Below are positions 36,033 through 45,769 of a stretch of DNA of 64,000 nucleotides, piece by piece. The position numbers and the translations under genes are program-made. This DNA comes from Vibrio sagamiensis NBRC 104589. GTDB lineage: Bacteria; Pseudomonadota; Gammaproteobacteria; Enterobacterales; Vibrionaceae. The notes under the pieces were generated by a model, which worked only from the letters and a program-made list of their open reading frames with translations, had not been told where the DNA came from and searched no databases. The DNA lies in NCBI RefSeq assembly GCF_007990935.1, contig NZ_BJXJ01000008.1, positions 62,001-126,000 on the forward strand, given 5' to 3'. Positions within the stretch are counted from its first letter, which is position 1, and each line of letters begins with the position of its first letter.

Positions 36033-37193
36033 ATGAAGTTTATCCACACGTCAGACTGGCACCTTGGCCGACAGTTTCACAATGTCTCTTTGCTCGATGA
36101 CCAAAAAGCCGTACTTGAACAATTTATTGATTACATAGCGGCAAACCCTGTTGATGCCTTGATTGTAGCGGGGGACATATACGATCGTTCGGTGCCGCCG
36201 ACATCCGCGATAGAATTACTGAATCATACGGTTAAGAAGATTTGTGGTGAGCTCAACACACCGATGATTATGATTCCCGGTAACCATGATGGTGCCGAGC
36301 GCCTAGGATTTGGCGCAGAACAAATGAGTAAGGCAGGTTTGCATATTATCAGTAACTTCGATGATATGCTGACTCCTGTTGTGATCAATACTCCATCGGC
36401 AGGAGATGTGGCGTTTTATGGCTTGCCTTACAATGATCCAGAACACGTTCGTTTTACTTTTAAACAGCCAATCTCGACGCACGATGAAGCTCATCAGTTT
36501 TTAGCGAATCATATTAAGCAGCAGTTTCAACCTAGCCAGCGCAATATATTGATCAGTCACTGCTTTGTTGATGGAGCGATCGCGTCTGAATCAGAACGGC
36601 CACTTTCAATCGGGGGGGCTGATCGAGTGAGTCATGCGCATTTTGAGGGGTTTGATTACGTTGCTTTGGGCCACCTTCATCAACCACAAAGAAAGGGTGA
36701 GGAGTATATTCGTTATTCTGGCTCACTGATGAAATACAGTTTTGGGGAGCAAAAGCACAAGAAAGGCTTTACCTTGGTTGAGTTAGATCATAATGGCTTT
36801 GTCTGTGCAGAACATATTGAGCTCACCGCTCCTCATGAAATGAGAATCATCGAAGGTGATTTGAATCAGGTCTTAGAGCTGGGGAAAACCGACCCTAAAA
36901 ATCATGACTATTTGCTGGTTCGGTTGATGGATAAACATGCGATTTTAAATCCAATGGATAAATTACGAGCCGTGTATCCGAATGTCTTACACCTTGAGAA
37001 ACCGGGTATGCTTATCGGAGTCAATCAACCCCTTTCACAAGCTAAATTAGCACGAAGTGAAATAGACATGTTTCGTGACTTCTTTTCTGAAGCTCAAGAA
37101 ATCGATCTTTCCCAAGATCAAGAAGCAGCGATCAGTCAAATTATCAATCAGCTTTCTCATCATCGCTCGAATAATAACAAAGGTAGCTTATGA
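36033..37193 (+). CDS. sbcD: Nuclease SbcCD subunit D
   Basis: A 386-residue Mre11-type nuclease subunit. Phosphoesterase motifs are visible in order: SDWHLGRQF, VAGDIYDRS, IPGNHDGAERL, LISHCFVDG and LGHLHQPQ, followed by the capping domain. With SbcC it cuts DNA hairpins and protein-blocked ends. It overlaps sbcC by four bases (ATGA), indicating translational coupling. Length is close to the E. coli protein. The ATG at 36033 begins the conserved MKFIHTSDWHLG segment, so the start is secure. Confidence 0.96.
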   Translation: MKFIHTSDWHLGRQFHNVSLLDDQKAVLEQFIDYIAANPVDALIVAGDIYDRSVPPTSAIELLNHTVKKICGELNTPMIMIPGNHDGAERLGFGAEQMSKAGLHIISNFDDMLTPVVINTPSAGDVAFYGLPYNDPEHVRFTFKQPISTHDEAHQFLANHIKQQFQPSQRNILISHCFVDGAIASESERPLSIGGADRVSHAHFEGFDYVALGHLHQPQRKGEEYIRYSGSLMKYSFGEQKHKKGFTLVELDHNGFVCAEHIELTAPHEMRIIEGDLNQVLELGKTDPKNHDYLLVRLMDKHAILNPMDKLRAVYPNVLHLEKPGMLIGVNQPLSQAKLARSEIDMFRDFFSEAQEIDLSQDQEAAISQIINQLSHHRSNNNKGSL

Positions 37194-40100
37194 AACCGCT
37201 CAAACTGACCATGCAAGCCTTTGGGCCATTTGCTAAAACAGAAACCATTGAGTTCGATAAATTAGGTACTAATCCATTATTTTTGATCAACGGTCCAACA
37301 GGTTCCGGAAAAACATCCATTCTCGATGCGATTTGTTTCGCGTTATATGGTGAAACGACGGGTAATGAGCGCCAAGGCATGCAGATGCGTAGTGATATGG
37401 CTGCTGCATCTTTAATGACCAAGGTGGAGTTGGAATTTGTGCTGAACGGTAAATGTTACCGAGTGACCCGTAATCCAGAGCAGGAAGCTCCCAAGGCACG
37501 TGGCGAAGGGATGACCGTACGCAAACATAATGCGGCTCTGTATGACATTACCGATGAAGAGCAGTTGATCACCAGTAAAACGACGCAAGTGAAAACTGAA
37601 ATCGTAGACATTATTGGTTTGAATGAAGTTCAATTTCGTCAAGTGATGGTGTTACCACAGGGTAAATTCCGTGAGTTGTTACTGGCAAGCTCTAGAGAGC
37701 GAGAAGAGATCTTCGGCCAACTGTTCCAGACCGACATTTATAAAAAAATAGAATATGCTTTAAAAGATAAAGCTGGGGCGATCAGTAAGGCAAAAGTGGA
37801 TTTTGATAATCAAATTCGCGGAGCACTTCAAGTGGCAGCGGTATCCTCAGAAGATGAATTACGAGAGCAAGCAGAGAGTGCTTCTGTACAACTTGAATCA
37901 TCAAACGCAAAAGAACAAGAAGCTTTGGCTCAGCTCAACCGTTTAAAAACAGATTTACAAAAAGCACAAGCAATTAGCCGTGACTTTGCGAAACGTGACC
38001 AAGCCGAAGTGTTATTGAATCAGCATCTACAGCAAGAAATACACATTGCTGAACGAAAATTGCAGTTAGACAGAGCCTACAAAGCGAACCAAATTGAACT
38101 TCCTTTCATTAACTTACAGAAATCAAAGCAGCAGGTCGATGAACTGACAGCAAAAGTCACGTCTTTTACACAAACGCTGAGCTCGGCAGAAAACATCATG
38201 GCCAGTAAGGAAGCAGACTGTCAAAAAGCAAAAGAGCAAGCAAAACAGATTCCGGCTTTAACTGATCAGCAGTACCAATTGGACAGCATGAAAAGTCAGT
38301 GGGCAGAAAAAATCGCATTAGACAAAACGATTGCTGAGACCATTGAAACGCAAAAAAAGCTACAAGATAAACAGGTTCAATATGTTGCGCTAAAAAACAA
38401 ATTAATGCTGGAAGCGCAACAAGGTCAGCAAGAGCTTGAAAAAGCACGTCTTGATGTTGCAAATATTGCGACTGTTGAAGCTGAGATTCAACAACAACAG
38501 CGCTTACTGCAAGATTTACAAAAACGAGATGATATACGCCAATCCTTAAGTTCACTAGAGGCATTAACTCAAAGTAAACAAGACAGCGTAGCTAAGGCAC
38601 AGTCTGCTTATCAACAGCATCAACAATTAGCCAATGAACGTGAACTTAGTTGGCATAATGCTCAGGCTGCGATCCTTGCGCAGCGATTACAGATCGGTGA
38701 AATGTGCCCGGTGTGTGGCAGTAAGGAGCATCCCAAGCCAGCTCAATTTACTCACGAGGAAATCACTAAAGAGCAAGTCCAACAAGCTCGTCAGAAAGAG
38801 AGCATGGCGCAAGCTGAGTTCAATCAATTGAATAACCAATTGGAGCAGCACCATATTGCTATTTCTCAGTATCAACTACAACTCAATAAGATGCTCGAAG
38901 AGTTAGGACAACATGCTCAGGCCGAACTGAACAATGTCCAACAAAGTTTGCAACAACGGTTTAATCTCAAGCAGACCTTGGCCTCTATTGATCTTCAACA
39001 AATAGAAAGTCATGTAAAGACATTGCAGCAACGTTGTGAAGATGGCGAAGGAAAAATTAAGGTACTTAACGATCAAGTGGTAGCCAATGAATCCATGCTC
39101 ACTGTTAAACAAGATCAGCGCGCGAGTGTGATGGCAAAACTGGGGGATAAATTTTCATCTATTGAACAACTCGATCTGGAATTGAACCGATTGAGTAAGT
39201 TGCTGATTGAATTACAGGCGCGATTAGACCAAGCGCAATCCCAGTTTCAGCAGGCGACACTTCAAAAAGCACAAGCAGAGAGTCAGAAACACACGCATCA
39301 AGACTTACTCAAACAGGCTGTCGCGGCTTATGAATTAGCGCAGACAGACTGGGAAAGTGCTTTACATAACAGTATGTTCTCAGGTCAAGAGCAATTTTTA
39401 GCCAGTAAAGTACCTGAGCAAGAGATGCAGTCTTGGCTCGCAGAAGTCGAAACCTTTAAGCAAGAACATATCAAGCTAGCGCAAACACTGGCAGATTTAA
39501 ATCAATCGCTTAAAGAGACAGACAAGCCTGACTTAGAAGCTCTGAATACGCAATTAGATCAAGTTCAAGAAACTTACACTCACTCAAGGGAGCAGTTGGA
39601 TAAGACGCGTTCACTGTTTGAGCGTTTAGAAAAAGTGCGCAGTAATATTGTTGAACTGCATGCGAAGAATCTCAAACTTGAGGAAGAGTATAAAATATAT
39701 GGCACTCTGTTTGATGTCGCCAGTGGCAAAACCGGGAGCCGAATCAGTCTGCACCGTTTTGTTTTAGGCGTTCTATTAGATGATGTTCTTATCCAAGCGT
39801 CGCAGCGATTGAGTTTGATGAGCAAAGGTCGCTATGTTTTAGCCAGAAAAACTCAAGGGTTTAAAGGTATTGCTGGGCGAGGGTTAGACTTAGTGGTTGA
39901 GGATAGCTATAGCGCAAAAACGCGAGATGTTGCAACCTTGTCAGGTGGGGAGTCATTCATGGCGGCTTTAGCATTAGCGCTGGGTTTATCAGATGTGGTG
40001 CAATCTTACAGCGGTGGCATTCGTTTAGACACGCTTTTTATCGATGAAGGGTTTGGTAGCCTAGACCCCGATTCGCTTGATCTTGCAATTCAGACTTTAG

Positions 40101-40240
40101 TCGATTTACAACAGACAGGTCGAATGATTGGTGTGATCTCTCATGTTGCTGAACTTAAAGAGCAGATGCGTCAAAGGATAGATGTTGAAGCGTCAAGGTT
40201 GGGCTCTAAGGTTAAAATACACTCTACTTTGCTCAGCTAG
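37190..40240 (+). CDS. sbcC: Nuclease SbcCD subunit C
   Basis: A 1016-residue Rad50/SMC-like ATPase partner of SbcD. N-terminal MKPLKLTMQAFGPFAKTE and Walker A NGPTGSGKTSILDAICFALYG; two long coiled coils (~180-500 and ~530-830) separated by a zinc hook with C506 and C509 (CPVCGS); C-terminal signature LSGGESFMAALALALGL and Walker B LFIDEGFGSLD. Two SbcC molecules dimerise through the hook and open the DNA-end-processing site of SbcD. Length is near the E. coli value of about 1050. No regulatory feature is visible; the gene ends the operon. Confidence 0.96.
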   Translation: MKPLKLTMQAFGPFAKTETIEFDKLGTNPLFLINGPTGSGKTSILDAICFALYGETTGNERQGMQMRSDMAAASLMTKVELEFVLNGKCYRVTRNPEQEAPKARGEGMTVRKHNAALYDITDEEQLITSKTTQVKTEIVDIIGLNEVQFRQVMVLPQGKFRELLLASSREREEIFGQLFQTDIYKKIEYALKDKAGAISKAKVDFDNQIRGALQVAAVSSEDELREQAESASVQLESSNAKEQEALAQLNRLKTDLQKAQAISRDFAKRDQAEVLLNQHLQQEIHIAERKLQLDRAYKANQIELPFINLQKSKQQVDELTAKVTSFTQTLSSAENIMASKEADCQKAKEQAKQIPALTDQQYQLDSMKSQWAEKIALDKTIAETIETQKKLQDKQVQYVALKNKLMLEAQQGQQELEKARLDVANIATVEAEIQQQQRLLQDLQKRDDIRQSLSSLEALTQSKQDSVAKAQSAYQQHQQLANERELSWHNAQAAILAQRLQIGEMCPVCGSKEHPKPAQFTHEEITKEQVQQARQKESMAQAEFNQLNNQLEQHHIAISQYQLQLNKMLEELGQHAQAELNNVQQSLQQRFNLKQTLASIDLQQIESHVKTLQQRCEDGEGKIKVLNDQVVANESMLTVKQDQRASVMAKLGDKFSSIEQLDLELNRLSKLLIELQARLDQAQSQFQQATLQKAQAESQKHTHQDLLKQAVAAYELAQTDWESALHNSMFSGQEQFLASKVPEQEMQSWLAEVETFKQEHIKLAQTLADLNQSLKETDKPDLEALNTQLDQVQETYTHSREQLDKTRSLFERLEKVRSNIVELHAKNLKLEEEYKIYGTLFDVASGKTGSRISLHRFVLGVLLDDVLIQASQRLSLMSKGRYVLARKTQGFKGIAGRGLDLVVEDSYSAKTRDVATLSGGESFMAALALALGLSDVVQSYSGGIRLDTLFIDEGFGSLDPDSLDLAIQTLVDLQQTGRMIGVISHVAELKEQMRQRIDVEASRLGSKVKIHSTLLS

Positions 40241-40678
40241 CTTCTTTTCCTCCTGAGTTAATCGAAGATGACTTGGGAGGAATCAAAGTGGCACTGAGTC
40301 CTCCTCATATGTGCAATTTCAATTCCTCATTTGTATCTATTTCTTTTTTTGATGTTTTTTTTGATTTAAAAACCAAATAATTATAATGATTTTTTTCTAA
40401 AATGTTTGAAATTAATATGAATTCAATAGGATTTTAAATGAAAATATCACTTGAGTCACATTTATAAACATATATTAAAAATACAAAACTAACACTGCTA
40501 TCAATAATATGATGTTAGAAATATAATTTTTTCTGTTTTCTATTACGCATTGTTAGTCAATGCGTGTGTTGATGTGGTCAACCTAATCTTAGTATTAGGC
40601 CCACCTAAATCGATTTACAGTTTTAGTCTCATCATGTCGATTGATATTAAAGTAAATCAAGACAGAAAAGGTAATAGG
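40241..40678. other. AT-rich region upstream of the second chitinase
   Basis: About 440 bases. An 8-bp inverted repeat acgcattg/caatgcgt with a five-base loop lies at 40545-40565. A reading frame continues in from 40550 but has no ribosome site or signal peptide, so it is treated as leader. Confidence 0.5.
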
Positions 40679-42850
40679 ATGAAGCATAAGTCATTATATC
40701 TTGCAGTAGCACTAGGCCTAGGTAGTTTCTCAAATGTTGTATCAGCGAGTGAAATGGTAAACCCTGATGGCGGTGTTGTCGTTGGTTATTGGCATAACTG
40801 GTGTGACGGCACTGGTTATCAAGGAGGTAATGCTCCATGCATTACGTTGGATGAAGTTGATCCTATGTACAATGTCGTAAACGTCTCTTTTATGAAAGTC
40901 TACGATACAAGCGAAGGCCGAATCCCAACATTTAAGTTTAATCCTGGAGTGGGTTCGAGCGAAGAGGAGTTTATTGCTCAGATTGAAGAAATCAATGCTC
41001 AAGGTCGCGCAGTATTGATTGCTTTAGGTGGTGCAGATGCACACGTTGAATTAAAAGCCGGTGATGAAGAAGCATTCGCTCAAGAAATCATCCGTGTTAC
41101 AGATAAATACGGCTTTGATGGTCTTGATATTGACCTTGAGCAATCCGCGATCACTGCAGCCGATAACCAAACTGTGATCCCTGCAGCTTTGCTCCTAGTG
41201 AAAGAGCACTACCAGCAGCAGGGTAAAAATTTCCTGATCACTATGGCACCTGAGTTTCCTTACTTAAAGAAAGGAGACAAATATATCCCTTACCTAACGA
41301 CACTCGAAGGGGAGTATGACTGGATTAACCCACAATTTTATAATCAAGGTGGAGACGGTATCTGGGTTGATGGTGTGGGCTGGATTGCACAAAATAACGA
41401 TACATTAAAAGAAGAGTTCATTTACTACATCTCTGATTCTCTATCAAATGGTACGCGTGGTTTCCATAAAATACCTAATGACAAACTCGTTTTTGGTATT
41501 CCATCAAATATTGATGCAGCGGCCACAGGTTATTTGAACAACCCAGAAGACCTATATCGTGCTTTTGATCGTTTAAAATCACAAGGTCAAGCGTTACGTG
41601 GTGTCATGACATGGTCTATTAACTGGGATATGGGTACGAACGCTGCAGGCCAAGCTTACGGTGAAAAATTCATCAAAAACTATGGCCCGTTTGTACATGG
41701 TCAAACACCACCTCAACCAAGCGAAGGCAAACCTGTTCTAAATGGTCTGTCAGATGTACGTGTTCGATTTGGCTCGATGTTTGATGCTTATGCTGGCGTT
41801 AGCGCAACCGATAAAGAGGACGGTAATCTAACTAATAGTATCCATATTGAAGGCACAGTTGACACTAATACTCTTGGCACTTATGTTTTGGTTTATAGTG
41901 TAAAAGACAGTGATAACAACGAGACAAAACAGAGTCGTACCGTTGAGGTTTACAGCTTAGCGCCTGAATTTGAAGGTATTTTTGATGCTAAAGTGAAACT
42001 TGGTGATGCGTTCGATCCAATGACTGGCGTAAAAGCGATTGATGCAGAAGACGGCGATCTTACTGACCAAATTCGTATCCAAGGGACTGTTGATGTCAAC
42101 GTGCTAGGTTCATACACATTAACTTACCGAGTAACAGACAGTTCAAATCAAACGTCAACTGCTTATCGAACAGTGAACGTAGTATCTGGTGATAACGAAG
42201 TTTGTGCAGCAGCTTGGGACAAAACTGCAATTTACCTCGGAGGCGATCAAGTTTCTCACAATGGCTTAACGTGGCAAGCTGGCTGGTGGACTAAAGGTGA
42301 TGAGCCAGGTACAACAGGCGAGGAGGGGGTATGGAGAAAAGCCAGTGATGAAAGCTGTGGCCCAACTCCAGCTCCTGAGTTCGACTTTGAAGTATCTGGC
42401 CTTAAAAACCAATACACGCTAGATAATGGCATGGTAGAGCTTAGCGTAACATTTGTTAGCTCAGAATCAGCATCTGTTACTGTCGCAGTTAAAGACCAGA
42501 CGAACGCTGCTGTTTACCAGCAAAGCATCGCAGTGAGTGGCGAAGAGCGCGTAACCATCACTCTGGATGATATCGAAGCCGGTAACTTTAAGTTTGAAGC
42601 TACTGCGACGTCAGAAAACGGTGAAGAAGAAAGAATCACTCGAAGCTTTAAGGTAGAAGAGGAATCTTCAAACCCGAGTCAGTACCCTGATTATGAAGCA
42701 GGTAAAAACTATGCCGCAGGTGACATTGTAACAGGTACTGATGGTAATGCTTACCAATGTAAACCTTGGCCTTACACAGGTTGGTGTGCAAATGCTGCTT
42801 ACGCACCAGGTGAGTCACAATTCTGGGCAGATGCTTGGGATAAATTGTAA
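40679..42850 (+). CDS. Multidomain secreted GH18 chitinase
   Basis: A 723-residue exported enzyme. The frame opens at 40550, but ATG 40679 directly starts the signal peptide (MKHKSLYLAVALGLGSFS, cleavage near VSASE) and is preferred. GH18 barrel ~30-340 with YWHNWCDG start, GGADAHV, DxxDxDxE as D147, D150, D152, E154 (catalytic), and MTWSINWD. Two cadherin/DUF5011-like repeats follow (~350-500; both with DAEDG/DKEDG and LGTYVL/LGSYTL), then a chitin-binding module (CAAAWDKTAIYLGGDQV), an Ig-like domain, and a second CBM (CKPWPYTGWCANAAYAPG) at the C-terminus. The order differs from the other chitinase, where catalysis is C-terminal. Terminator at 42949. Confidence 0.93.
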   Translation: MKHKSLYLAVALGLGSFSNVVSASEMVNPDGGVVVGYWHNWCDGTGYQGGNAPCITLDEVDPMYNVVNVSFMKVYDTSEGRIPTFKFNPGVGSSEEEFIAQIEEINAQGRAVLIALGGADAHVELKAGDEEAFAQEIIRVTDKYGFDGLDIDLEQSAITAADNQTVIPAALLLVKEHYQQQGKNFLITMAPEFPYLKKGDKYIPYLTTLEGEYDWINPQFYNQGGDGIWVDGVGWIAQNNDTLKEEFIYYISDSLSNGTRGFHKIPNDKLVFGIPSNIDAAATGYLNNPEDLYRAFDRLKSQGQALRGVMTWSINWDMGTNAAGQAYGEKFIKNYGPFVHGQTPPQPSEGKPVLNGLSDVRVRFGSMFDAYAGVSATDKEDGNLTNSIHIEGTVDTNTLGTYVLVYSVKDSDNNETKQSRTVEVYSLAPEFEGIFDAKVKLGDAFDPMTGVKAIDAEDGDLTDQIRIQGTVDVNVLGSYTLTYRVTDSSNQTSTAYRTVNVVSGDNEVCAAAWDKTAIYLGGDQVSHNGLTWQAGWWTKGDEPGTTGEEGVWRKASDESCGPTPAPEFDFEVSGLKNQYTLDNGMVELSVTFVSSESASVTVAVKDQTNAAVYQQSIAVSGEERVTITLDDIEAGNFKFEATATSENGEEERITRSFKVEEESSNPSQYPDYEAGKNYAAGDIVTGTDGNAYQCKPWPYTGWCANAAYAPGESQFWADAWDKL

Positions 42851-42948
42851 TCACCTTGATTTAGGTTTTTAGAGCTTGGCTTTTAAAATGGTTAGTTTCT
42901 GAATAATTAACTTTTAAAGATTGAGTTTTGAAGACTTACCTTAATCGG

Positions 42949-42983
42949 CGTACACACTCACTAAATGGGTGTGTACGTTTTTT
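42949..42983 (+). terminator. Terminator of the second chitinase
   Basis: Stem cgtacacactca/tgggtgtgtacg (one mismatch), five-base loop, then seven T residues. Confidence 0.85.
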
Positions 42984-43166
42984 ATACGTTAATCGCAGTA
43001 TTATTCAAAAAATAGCGCACTTTTCTGCAATCTTTAGCAAAGATACAACAGTAAGATCAACCAATTCTTACGATTATTGCTCTGATGTGACTTAGGTTAT
43101 TCAGGGAAATATAAAATAAACAATAGGAATCATGTTGTATTTTTCTCATATAATAAAAGCGCTCAA

Positions 43167-43382
43167 ATGGTCCATTCCGGTTACCACAGCCTATATACCA
43201 CTGGGTATACCTTTTTAGATATTGATGTGACAACCGCGCCTTACGGACTGCCTCAGATAGGTGCTGCCATGGTTGTTGCGGTACTCTATTTGTGCTGCAA
43301 AAATATTTTAATCGCAATTGTGGGAGGGTTGATGGCTCACTTAATCATCGTTAACTATGACTTTTTAATAAGTTGCCTATAG
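43167..43382 (+). pseudogene. Possible AzlD-type transporter remnant (C-terminal part)
   Basis: A 71-codon frame whose last 45 residues, LPQIGAAMVVAVLYLC and ILIAIVGGLMAHLIIV, form two membrane helices resembling the end of AzlD, the small subunit of branched-chain amino-acid exporters. A whole AzlD is about 100-110 residues and follows AzlC; neither the N-terminus nor AzlC is present. The first 25 residues do not look like AzlD, and there is no good ribosome site. It runs 32 bases into the 3' end of the convergent AraC-type gene, a regulator family often found beside azlCD. This suggests a lost transporter operon. Weak evidence, judged by eye. Confidence 0.35.
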
Positions 43383-44178
43383 CTCTAGGGTTATAGCCGT
43401 AATACTTTTTAATAAGACGAGTGAAATGAGCTTGATCAGAATAGCCAAAATCATAGGCGACCTTTTGTATTTCTTGCTGTTTTAATAATTCACGGAATGC
43501 TGTCTCCAACTTAAGCTGCATAAAAAAATGATAGGGTGTGATGCCATATAGCCTTTTGAATTTTTTGATAAAGTAGTGTTCTGATAAGTTCATTTTTTGA
43601 GCCAGTTCAGGAATTTTCAGCTTTTCTCGGACTTTGTCTTTCATGATTCTGATTTCAAAAGGCAAGTCGAGGGAAACATCAGATGATTTAGAAGAGGTGA
43701 AAGAGGCATAGTTGACAAGGGTTTGCAGGAAACGCCAGCCTTCATCTGAGAGAGCTTGGTACTGAGAGGTATCGGCCCGTAATAAATCAAAAAAGCGTTG
43801 AAATATCTGGTTTAATGAACGGTCAAAAATAGGTGAACTGTCGAAGACTGGGTATTGCGTATTCTCTGGGTTGTTGAGTTTCATCACTTGAAGCATCTGT
43901 GCTGGAGAAACTTTTATATTTTTAATAGAGAGTGGCTTATCCCCAACGCCTTCGCCATGCTGAACCGTCGCTGGGTTAAGAAGGCAAAATTGCCCTTCAT
44001 GATAGAATCGGGTTGAATCACCAAGTTGAAGTTTCAAAATACCAGAGGTAACGAAAGTGATGTCATAATCAAGGTGTAAATGAGGCGTACACTTTTGCTC
44101 AAGGCTCTCCACTTTGGAGGTGATAATTTCTGGGAAAATCGGATTTATTTTGAAATCAGAATATTTTAGCGTACTCAT
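43351..44178 (-). CDS. AraC-family transcriptional regulator
   Basis: A 275-residue regulator. N-terminal cupin-like ligand domain (HLHLDYDITFVTSGILKLQLG, FCLLNPATVQHGEG) as in AraC proteins that sense small metabolites. C-terminal double helix-turn-helix at ~185-275: LKIPELAQKMNLSEHYFIKKFKRLYGITPYHF and KVAYDFGYSDQAHFTRLIKKYYGYNPRAI. ATG 44178 is five bases from AAGGA and is preferred over the ATG one codon earlier. A degraded AzlD-like fragment overlaps its 3' end, hinting that it once controlled an amino-acid exporter. Present target unknown. Confidence 0.88.
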   Translation of the reverse strand: MSTLKYSDFKINPIFPEIITSKVESLEQKCTPHLHLDYDITFVTSGILKLQLGDSTRFYHEGQFCLLNPATVQHGEGVGDKPLSIKNIKVSPAQMLQVMKLNNPENTQYPVFDSSPIFDRSLNQIFQRFFDLLRADTSQYQALSDEGWRFLQTLVNYASFTSSKSSDVSLDLPFEIRIMKDKVREKLKIPELAQKMNLSEHYFIKKFKRLYGITPYHFFMQLKLETAFRELLKQQEIQKVAYDFGYSDQAHFTRLIKKYYGYNPRAIGNLLKSHS

Positions 44179-44181
44179 CAT

Positions 44182-44562
44182 GTCCTTATATACTTCAGTA
44201 GGCCGTTATTAATTTAAAGAGGCATTATTGATCACTAAATTGGGTATAGGATGTTAATACTCTACGAATGCTAACCTTGAGTGACGCTGTCACAATTTTA
44301 ATGTCAGCCCTAAAACTTAAGTGCAAATTGCATAACCGAAACTTTATCAGTATACCCTTGTGACCTCAAGATGATTGGGTATAATTTCATATTAAACATG
44401 CCTTTATTTGCTATGTTGGGTTAGTGTTAGCTTTGCTGGCTGGTTTACGCAAGAGGTAGGTTAGAGCTTACTGTGCCACTGAGCAAAAAAATAAAATGAC
44501 ATTGGTTGAACCATATACCACACTACACAGTAATATTTTTTTGAATGTTTTTAGGTTATGTA
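44182..44562. other. Divergent intergenic region with a repeat-like palindrome
   Basis: About 380 bases between the AraC and lipocalin genes. Besides the small palindrome at 44351 nothing else is recognised. Confidence 0.4.
44351..44382. repeat. Small palindromic extragenic element
   Basis: Ends tataccc and gggtata around tgacctcaag. It resembles the dispersed 'tataccc...gggtata' palindromes common between Vibrio genes; a related one lies at 63556. Confidence 0.45.
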
Positions 44563-45075
44563 ATGAAATATCTAAGAGTACTTTCCTGCGCTTTTCTTAC
44601 CACTTTATTTGGCTGTACATCGGTGCCAAAAGGGGTTGAACCTGTCAAAAACTTTGAGCTACAAGCTTATTTTGGTAAGTGGTATGAAATTGCTCGTCTC
44701 GATCATTCTTTTGAACGTGGTTTGACACAAGTCAGTGCTGAATATCAACCACAAGCAGATGGCGGTATTGCTGTGATCAATCGCGGTTATTCCAATGAAG
44801 ATCAGCAATGGACTCAGGCTGAAGGTAAGGCCTACTTTGTTGATGCAGAAGACGTAGGTCATTTAAAAGTATCGTTTTTTGGTCCTTTTTACTCATCTTA
44901 TATTGTGTTTGAACAGGGTGAGGATTACGCCTTTATCTCTGGTTACAACCATGATTATCTTTGGTTACTGGCGAGAACCCCAACAGTAGACAGTGCTATC
45001 GTTGAACGCTTTAAGCAGGTGGCATCGGAAAAAGGTTTTAACGTCGATCAATTGATTTTTGTGGAGCAACGTTAA
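44563..45075 (+). CDS. blc: Outer-membrane lipoprotein lipocalin (Blc-type)
   Basis: A 170-residue lipocalin. Lipoprotein signal MKYLRVLSCAFLTTLFGCTS with lipidated Cys at 18, then the family signature FGKWYEIARLDHSFERGL, GYSNEDQQWTQAEGKAYF, LKVSFFGPFYSSYIVFE and YLWLLARTP. Blc-type lipocalins bind lysophospholipids and fatty acids at the outer membrane and are stress-induced in E. coli. The ATG six codons upstream (44545) is possible, but the one at 44563 begins the signal peptide and has AGG eight bases before. Stand-alone gene. Confidence 0.92.
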   Translation: MKYLRVLSCAFLTTLFGCTSVPKGVEPVKNFELQAYFGKWYEIARLDHSFERGLTQVSAEYQPQADGGIAVINRGYSNEDQQWTQAEGKAYFVDAEDVGHLKVSFFGPFYSSYIVFEQGEDYAFISGYNHDYLWLLARTPTVDSAIVERFKQVASEKGFNVDQLIFVEQR

Positions 45076-45285
45076 TAAGCCAGTCAGAGCTCTCCCAAGC
45101 TAAAGGAGGCTAATCTTTAGCCTCTCCACGATGTTACGCTGGTATTGTTTTTACCATTTAAATAGGCCAATTTTATTCAGCTTGGTGATGTTCTTCCCCC
45201 ATGCTTTTTCAGTATATTTCACATCCATTATTGCCAATACTTTAGTACTATTTAATCTCAGATTACTTTTGATAAGGATAACAAT

Positions 45286-45645
45286 ATGTCATTATTCAGC
45301 CGGAATATATCTATGAGTCGTGTAACAACGATAAATAATATGATCAAGGATAGTGCATCCGATAAGGTTTTTGGTAAGAATGTAAGTAAGATCAAGCTCT
45401 TGCCTGAGGGTAAGATTCGGAATTATGGGATAGAAACAGTCTCTAAAATGCAAAAGTACATCAAAAAGTACGGTACTGGTAACGGTAATGAGAATCAAAC
45501 GAAGAAGGCTAAAGAGATGCTAACACTTCTTGGTGAATGGCGTGTCGGTATCAAAGAGCAAGCTTATGTGCCCGATAAAATTCAGAGCTCTGGTAAGGGT
45601 GGGGCTAAATTTGAGGGTACAAACCCATATGCTGGTGGTATGTAG
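45286..45645 (+). CDS. Uncharacterised basic small protein
   Basis: A 119-residue, lysine-rich soluble protein without signal peptide or membrane segment. AAGGATAACA gives a ribosome site nine bases ahead of the ATG. The N-terminal half is helical (RVTTINNMIKDSASDKVFG, GIETVSKMQKYIKKYG); the C-terminus is Gly/Asn-rich (GKGGAKFEGTNPYAGGM) and probably unstructured. I do not recognise the family. It ends in a strong terminator and is followed by two further uncharacterised genes on the same strand. A role as a small effector, chaperone or structural peptide is open. Confidence 0.6.
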   Translation: MSLFSRNISMSRVTTINNMIKDSASDKVFGKNVSKIKLLPEGKIRNYGIETVSKMQKYIKKYGTGNGNENQTKKAKEMLTLLGEWRVGIKEQAYVPDKIQSSGKGGAKFEGTNPYAGGM

Positions 45646-45707
45646 TTGAGTTTTTAATACATATGGTTTAATTATAGTATCGGTTTGTTGTAAAACTGAA
45701 GATAAAT

Positions 45708-45743
45708 CTGAGGCGCCAATTTAGGCGCCTCAGTTTTATTTTA
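45708..45743 (+). terminator. Strong terminator after the 119-residue gene
   Basis: Perfect 10-bp stem ctgaggcgcc/ggcgcctcag, six-base loop, then ttttatttta. Confidence 0.88.
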
Positions 45744-45769
45744 AAATAACGGTTACGAATAGGTGTGCT

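Noticed and set aside
43057..43317. 86-codon minus-strand frame
   Set aside because: No ribosome site or recognisable features; it lies opposite the AzlD-like remnant.
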